Below are positions 4,078 through 7,651 of a stretch of DNA of 7,651 nt, one piece after another (the first letter of the stretch is position 1; each line of letters opens with the position of its first letter). Source of the stretch: Clostridia bacterium (GTDB lineage Bacteria; Bacillota_A; Clostridia; Christensenellales; CAG-138). Location of the stretch: contig JAFUDD010000333.1 of assembly GCA_017459315.1 (NCBI GenBank), positions 1 to 7,651 on the forward strand. The letters run 5' to 3'. Under the pieces are notes generated by a model. The model made no database searches, had not been told where the DNA came from, and was given only the letters and a program-made list of their open reading frames with translations. The position numbers were made by a program, and so were the translations under genes.

Positions 4078-5075
4078 GGCAATATGCGATCCTGCGCTTT
4101 CAGAAGTGCAAGGCAGGCGGTATCGCCGGACGCGACCGCCACAATGAACGCAAGAAAACCGAGTACAAGAGCAACCCGACGATCGACCATAGTCGAAGTA
4201 CGCAGAACTATCATCTGGTGGAACCTGGGGGCAAATACAAACAGGTCTGTCTGGATAGGATCAATGCAGCGGGCTGCCGTGTGCGCTCCAACAGCACGGT
4301 CATGGTCGAAACGCTGGTCACGGCGTCGCCGGAAATGATCTGCACGCTGTCGCCCGAGCAACAGAAACATTTTTTTGCGTATGCGGCGCAATTCCTGTTC
4401 GATCGAGTTGGCAGGGAAAACGTCATATCGGCGGTCGTTCATATGGACGAGAAGACGCCGCATATGCATCTGTCCTTCGTTCCGATCACAAAGGACGGAA
4501 GACTTTCGGCCAAGGATATCCTCGGCAATCCGAAGGAGATGTCCAAGTGGCAGGACGATTTCCACACATGGATGGTGCAGCGGTATCCGTCGCTGTCGCG
4601 CGGGATTCCGCGGCGGATCACGCACCGCAAGCACATTCCGCCGTACCGGTTCCGGATGGCAAACGAACTGTCGCAAAGCTATGATCGCCTGATGGATGCG
4701 CTGAAAACGGTCACGGTGTTCAACGTCGGCAAGAAGCGCGACGAGGCGATGCAGACGCTTTCGGAATTGCTTCCGCTGTGTTATTCGCTCGCCGAACAGA
4801 TGAAAGGCACGAACGAGTTTATCCAAGAGCTGCAAAGGGCAAAGCGGGAACTGGAGGCTGAAGTCGAGGAACAGGCGCAGAAGATCTCCGAGCAGGACGA
4901 CGAATACATCGCCATGTCATTCGAGCTGGAACAGACCGCGCAGCAGGTCAACGATCTGCTGGAGAAACAGCAGCTCGCACAGGAGATCCTTCGACAGATT
5001 CCGCCCGAGGTGCTCGATTCGATCGAACCGTCGCGCCGGCGAAGGAGGCAAAAACTGCATGACGAAGAACGATAA
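4074..5075 (+). CDS. mobV: MobV-family relaxase (Pre/MobM type plasmid mobilization protein)
   Basis: This 333-aa protein starts with the MobV signature FQKCKAGGIAGRDRHNER. H23 aligns with His22 of pMV158 MobM, the residue that becomes covalently joined to the nicked DNA. NPTIDHSRSTQNYHL follows. The metal-binding motif HMDEKTPHMH is at 123-132 (H123, E126, H130, H132). After about 205 the protein becomes Glu/Lys/Gln-rich and is predicted to form coiled coils to about 320, as in other MobV proteins; it is shorter than MobM (494 aa). The enzyme cuts oriT and pilots the single strand through a helper conjugation system. The matching oriT lies upstream at 3772-3802. The start is set by the ATGA overlap with the leader ORF; the end overlaps the second parB by 17 bases. 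All key residues are present, so it should be active. Confidence 0.95.
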   Translation: MRQYAILRFQKCKAGGIAGRDRHNERKKTEYKSNPTIDHSRSTQNYHLVEPGGKYKQVCLDRINAAGCRVRSNSTVMVETLVTASPEMICTLSPEQQKHFFAYAAQFLFDRVGRENVISAVVHMDEKTPHMHLSFVPITKDGRLSAKDILGNPKEMSKWQDDFHTWMVQRYPSLSRGIPRRITHRKHIPPYRFRMANELSQSYDRLMDALKTVTVFNVGKKRDEAMQTLSELLPLCYSLAEQMKGTNEFIQELQRAKRELEAEVEEQAQKISEQDDEYIAMSFELEQTAQQVNDLLEKQQLAQEILRQIPPEVLDSIEPSRRRRRQKLHDEER

Positions 5076-5919
5076 GCCGATCGAACTGCCGCTTACCGAC
5101 CTGCATCCGTTTCGGGGCAATCCCTATCGTGTACAGGACGATGAAGCCATGTTTGCTCTGGAGGACAGCGTGGAAGCCTACGGCGTGCTGTCGCCGGTGC
5201 TTGTGCGTCACGCGGAAGACGGTTATGAGATTATCTCCGGTCACCGGCGCTGCCATGCGGCAAGGGCGGTCGGGCTCAGGAGCGTCCCGGCGATTGTCTG
5301 CGATCTCAGCCGTGACGAGGCGGCGGTGCTGCTGGTGGACAGCAACCTGCATCGGGAGCACCTTTTGCCGAGCGAAAAGGCGTTTGCATATAAGATGAAA
5401 CTCGATGCGCTGAAGCATCAAGGAAAGCGGATGGAAGACACTTCGTGCCAAGTTGGCACGAAGTTGCGGAGTGATGAAGAACTGGCGCGAGACAGCGGCG
5501 AAAGTGCCCGCACCGTGCAGCGATACATCCGCCTGACGAACCTGATCCCGGAGCTGCTGGACTATATGGACCGGGACGAGATCGCGCTGTCGGTCGGGGA
5601 GGCGCTGTCCTATCTCGACGAGGACGCCCAGTATGTTGTGCTGGATGCCATGGAGCAGGAGGGCTGCACACCCTCCTACTCGCAGGCCGTCCGGTTAAAG
5701 AATCTGTTCCGCTGCGGCGATCTGACCGAGGACGGCATCATGGCGGTGATGCGCGAACAGAAAGCCAATCAGCGGGAGCGCGTGAGCATACCGGCACAGG
5801 ACATCCGACGATTCTTTCCTGCCGAGTATACCACACGCGACATCGAACGGTCGATTGTGCGGATGTTGGAGACGCGGGAGCGATCCAGGCAGCCGCGTGA
5901 TCGCGGAGAAGAAAGATAA
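5059..5919 (+). CDS. ParB-like protein (copy 2)
   Basis: This 286-aa protein has a ParB/Srx-like domain at about 8-100. It carries IISGHRRCHAARAVG (GHRR 61-64) and SNLHREHLLPSEKA (95-108), which lacks one Gln relative to copy 1 and to canonical ParB. A helix-turn-helix follows (ELARDSGESARTVQRYIRLTNL), then a C-terminal region ending in a very basic tail. It is clearly homologous to the ParB at 1424-2413, sharing the VDSNLH and LLPSEKA blocks, the QRY(I/L)RL segment and a C-terminal FF...E..I..(L/M)L pattern, but has high GC (36 of 60 in 5521-5580). The ATG at 5059 has AAGGAGG (5042-5048) ten bases upstream and overlaps the end of mobV. It may aid maintenance, or act with the relaxase. No ParA is encoded nearby. 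Confidence 0.9.
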   Translation: MTKNDKPIELPLTDLHPFRGNPYRVQDDEAMFALEDSVEAYGVLSPVLVRHAEDGYEIISGHRRCHAARAVGLRSVPAIVCDLSRDEAAVLLVDSNLHREHLLPSEKAFAYKMKLDALKHQGKRMEDTSCQVGTKLRSDEELARDSGESARTVQRYIRLTNLIPELLDYMDRDEIALSVGEALSYLDEDAQYVVLDAMEQEGCTPSYSQAVRLKNLFRCGDLTEDGIMAVMREQKANQRERVSIPAQDIRRFFPAEYTTRDIERSIVRMLETRERSRQPRDRGEER

Positions 5920-5929
5920 GGTGAGACAC

Positions 5930-6157
5930 ATGCGAAAGCGGGAACTGACAGAGTATTACAAGGTGATGTTTACGGAGTATCCGGACGTGGTGAGCGTGGA
6001 GCAGCTTTCGGACATGCTCGGCGGGCCGAGTATCAAGAGCATCTACCGGCTGCTGAAAAGCGGGGAAATCCAAAGCTATCGGATCGGGAAGCGGTATCGG
6101 ATTCCGAAGGTGTCGGTCATTGAATATCTGACCGGCCTTCAAAAATCCGTTTCGTAA
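5930..6157 (+). CDS. xis: Excisionase-like small HTH protein
   Basis: This 75-aa basic protein has a MerR/excisionase-type winged helix-turn-helix: SVEQLSDMLGGPSIKSIYRLLKSGEIQSYRIGKRYRIPK, followed by SVIEYL. In this family the helix and the GKRYRIPK wing bind arm sites and tilt the integrase toward excision. Directly downstream is a tyrosine integrase, the usual pairing. AAGGTG (5918-5923) lies six bases before the ATG and overlaps the parB stop, so it is in the mob-parB-xis operon. An alternative GTG start at 5921 would leave no room for the ribosome binding site. The symbol is by role, not by close identity. Confidence 0.85.
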   Translation: MRKRELTEYYKVMFTEYPDVVSVEQLSDMLGGPSIKSIYRLLKSGEIQSYRIGKRYRIPKVSVIEYLTGLQKSVS

Positions 6158-6169
6158 AACCTCGCAGAT

Positions 6170-6214
6170 TTGCCATTGATGCGGGCGGGTGGTATCCTGT
6201 CCGTGTCAATGGCA
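6170..6214 (+). promoter_or_regulatory. Integrase promoter within a 9-bp inverted repeat
   Basis: TTGCCA (6170-6175) and TATCCT (6193-6198) with a 17-base spacer make a good promoter about 50 bases before int. TGCCATTGA (6171-6179), covering most of the -35 box, is the exact reverse complement of TCAATGGCA (6206-6214), which lies at the expected transcription start. This suits repression by a dimeric protein, possibly the upstream Xis-like protein, or a 5' hairpin in a read-through transcript. Confidence 0.5.
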
Positions 6215-6245
6215 GGTGAATACACGCTACAGGAAAGGAGCAACT

Positions 6246-7625
6246 ATGGTAGCAGGACATCTGAGAGAAAAGAACGGTATCTACTATATCGTTCTGAGCT
6301 ATACGGACGAGTACGGCAATCGGAAAACGCCGTCGCAGTCCACGGGACTGCCCGTCAAGGGCAACAAGAAGCGTGCCGAGGAGCTTTTGCAGGAGGCACG
6401 GCAGAAGAAAGAGGAAGAAATGAAATATCGCCGTCTGGCGGCGAGCACCGGCATGACCATCGTACCGAGTCAGCTGAAGTTTACGGAGTTTCTGTCGGAC
6501 TGGCTCAAGATGATGAAAAACAGCGTCGAGGTGACCACCTATTCCAATTACGAAAAGGGCATCAAGGGGCAGATCATTCCGTACTTCAACAAGCGCCACC
6601 CCAAGCTGCTGCTGAAGGACGTAACGCCGAAGCACATTCAGGACTATTACACGTATGAACTGGAGGTCGAAAAGGTCAGTCCGAACACGGTCATCCACCG
6701 CCATGCGAACATTCACAAGGCGCTCAAGTATGCGTACCAGACAGGACTGATCGACAGCAACCCGGCGGATAGGGTGCAGCGTCCGCGCAAGGAACGGTTT
6801 GAAACCCATCCCTACAACGCGGAGGAGCTGGACAGGCTGTTTCATCTCGTTAAGGGGACGAATCTCGAACTCGGGGTGATGCTCGCCGCGTTTTACGGTC
6901 TGCGGCGGAGCGAGGTGTGCGGCTTGAAGTGGGAGGCGATCGACTTTGAACGCAAGACGATCACGATCCGGCATACGGTCGTGCAGACGAAGGTGGACGG
7001 CACGAACGTGCTGATCAAGAAGGATCGGACGAAAACGAAGTCATCGAACCGGACGCTGCCGCTTGTGCAGCCGTTCGAGGAATATCTGCTGAACATCCGG
7101 GACAAGCAGGAAGTCAACCGGCGGCTGTGCGGCAACTGCTACAACACGGAGAATCTCGAATACATCTATGTGAACGAGATGGGCGAGCTGATGAAACCGA
7201 ACTACCTCACGCAGGCATTCCCGGCGTTTTTGGAACGGCACGGGATGCGCAAGATCCGGTTTCACGATCTTCGGCACAGCTGTGCAACGCTGCTGTACGC
7301 AAACGGCGTAGCGCTCAAGGACATTCAGGAATGGCTCGGACACAGCGACATTGCGACGACGAGCAACATCTATACCCACCTCGATTATTCGTCGAAAGTC
7401 GCTTCCGCAAACGCGATTTTGGGTATTTTGTCCGAAAAAAGAGAGGAACAGGAGCCGTCGCAACGGATTCCTTGCCCTCCCGAAAAGTCCTCCGAAAACC
7501 AGAAAAGCCGCACGGCGTCTGCAAAATCCGGCATGAAAAATTCCGAAAAAGCGGTTTTGACAGGGGCAAACGCAAATAAATCCAAGACCGGAAAACGGGG
7601 TCCAAAAAACGTGAAACCCCAGTAA
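6246..7625 (+). CDS. int: Tyrosine recombinase integrase (Tn916/phage type)
   Basis: This 459-aa protein has three parts. An N-terminal AP2-like arm-binding domain (about 5-50, GIYYIVLSYTDEYGNRKT) is followed by a SAM-like core-binding domain (about 80-185) and a catalytic domain. The catalytic residues are all present: R220 (YGLRRSEV), K263 (KTKSSNR), H340 and R343 (HDLRHS), H366 (LGHS) and Y376 (IYTHLDY). It cuts and rejoins att sites to integrate or excise the element. The ATG at 6246 follows AAAGGAG (6234-6240) at five bases; a longer in-frame start at 6189 has no ribosome binding site. The last ~60 residues are a Lys/Ser/Pro-rich, low-complexity tail beyond the usual end of the family. 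The stop codon lies in the loop of the terminator. Confidence 0.95.
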   Translation: MVAGHLREKNGIYYIVLSYTDEYGNRKTPSQSTGLPVKGNKKRAEELLQEARQKKEEEMKYRRLAASTGMTIVPSQLKFTEFLSDWLKMMKNSVEVTTYSNYEKGIKGQIIPYFNKRHPKLLLKDVTPKHIQDYYTYELEVEKVSPNTVIHRHANIHKALKYAYQTGLIDSNPADRVQRPRKERFETHPYNAEELDRLFHLVKGTNLELGVMLAAFYGLRRSEVCGLKWEAIDFERKTITIRHTVVQTKVDGTNVLIKKDRTKTKSSNRTLPLVQPFEEYLLNIRDKQEVNRRLCGNCYNTENLEYIYVNEMGELMKPNYLTQAFPAFLERHGMRKIRFHDLRHSCATLLYANGVALKDIQEWLGHSDIATTSNIYTHLDYSSKVASANAILGILSEKREEQEPSQRIPCPPEKSSENQKSRTASAKSGMKNSEKAVLTGANANKSKTGKRGPKNVKPQ

Positions 7626-7638
7626 ATACTGGGGTTTC
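7613..7638 (+). terminator. Terminator hairpin overlapping the int stop codon
   Basis: GAAACCCCAG (7613-7622) pairs with CTGGGGTTTC (7629-7638), a perfect 10-bp stem. The loop TAAATA contains the int stop TAA (7623-7625). The T run is short (TTT inside the stem), so termination may be moderate. It could also lie near the right attachment site, which cannot be located without the flank. Confidence 0.55.
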
Positions 7639-7651
7639 TGGCAAATCACGC

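Noticed and set aside
3735..4835. 366-codon minus-strand ORF
   Set aside because: Antisense of the mob gene; mob has catalytic motifs and a ribosome-feeding leader, whereas this frame has no domain.
6117..6974. 285-codon minus-strand ORF
   Set aside because: Mirror of the integrase coding frame with no motif or ribosome binding site.

Overview
The window looks like most of a small integrative mobilizable element (IME) or integrated mobilizable plasmid from a Firmicutes-type (Bacillota) anaerobe. The evidence is strong AGGAGG-type ribosome binding sites, a MobV relaxase, a Tn916-like tyrosine integrase and an XRE-Fic protein of Gram-positive type. The species cannot be read from the sequence. 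No conjugation (type IV secretion) genes are visible, so transfer would need a helper element.

Left flank (1-1307): a leftward XRE-HTH/Fic fusion gene runs off the window edge, with its promoter sitting inside a perfect 10-bp inverted repeat. It is followed by about 950 bases without a convincing protein gene. This stretch holds a factor-independent terminator, a very AT-rich segment, a candidate structured RNA (about 671-862) with an extended -10 promoter and a U-tract terminator, and several hairpins and palindromes.

Replication and partition module (1308-3393): a 39-codon ORF, a ParB-like gene and a RepA-like AAA ATPase gene are linked in series by ATGA stop/start overlaps. The ParB-like gene is about 47% GC in sampled lines. 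From repA onward the DNA is about 55-65% GC, suggesting a mosaic join near 2410.

Origin hub (3394-4029): about 640 bases packed with hairpins, a terminator, inverted and direct repeats, and a recognisable MobV-type oriT carrying TAGTGTGTTATACT, the pMV158-family nick region.

Transfer and integration module (4030-7651): a 15-codon leader ORF, a MobV relaxase, a second ParB-like gene, an excisionase-like small HTH protein and a tyrosine integrase. The integrase has its own likely promoter inside a 9-bp inverted repeat and ends in a terminator hairpin whose loop contains the stop codon.

Inferred working model: Int and Xis excise the element; RepA and the ParB proteins support replication and maintenance of the circle; MobV nicks at oriT and leads mob-parB-xis-int into the recipient first. 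Element ends (att sites) are not identifiable from this window alone.
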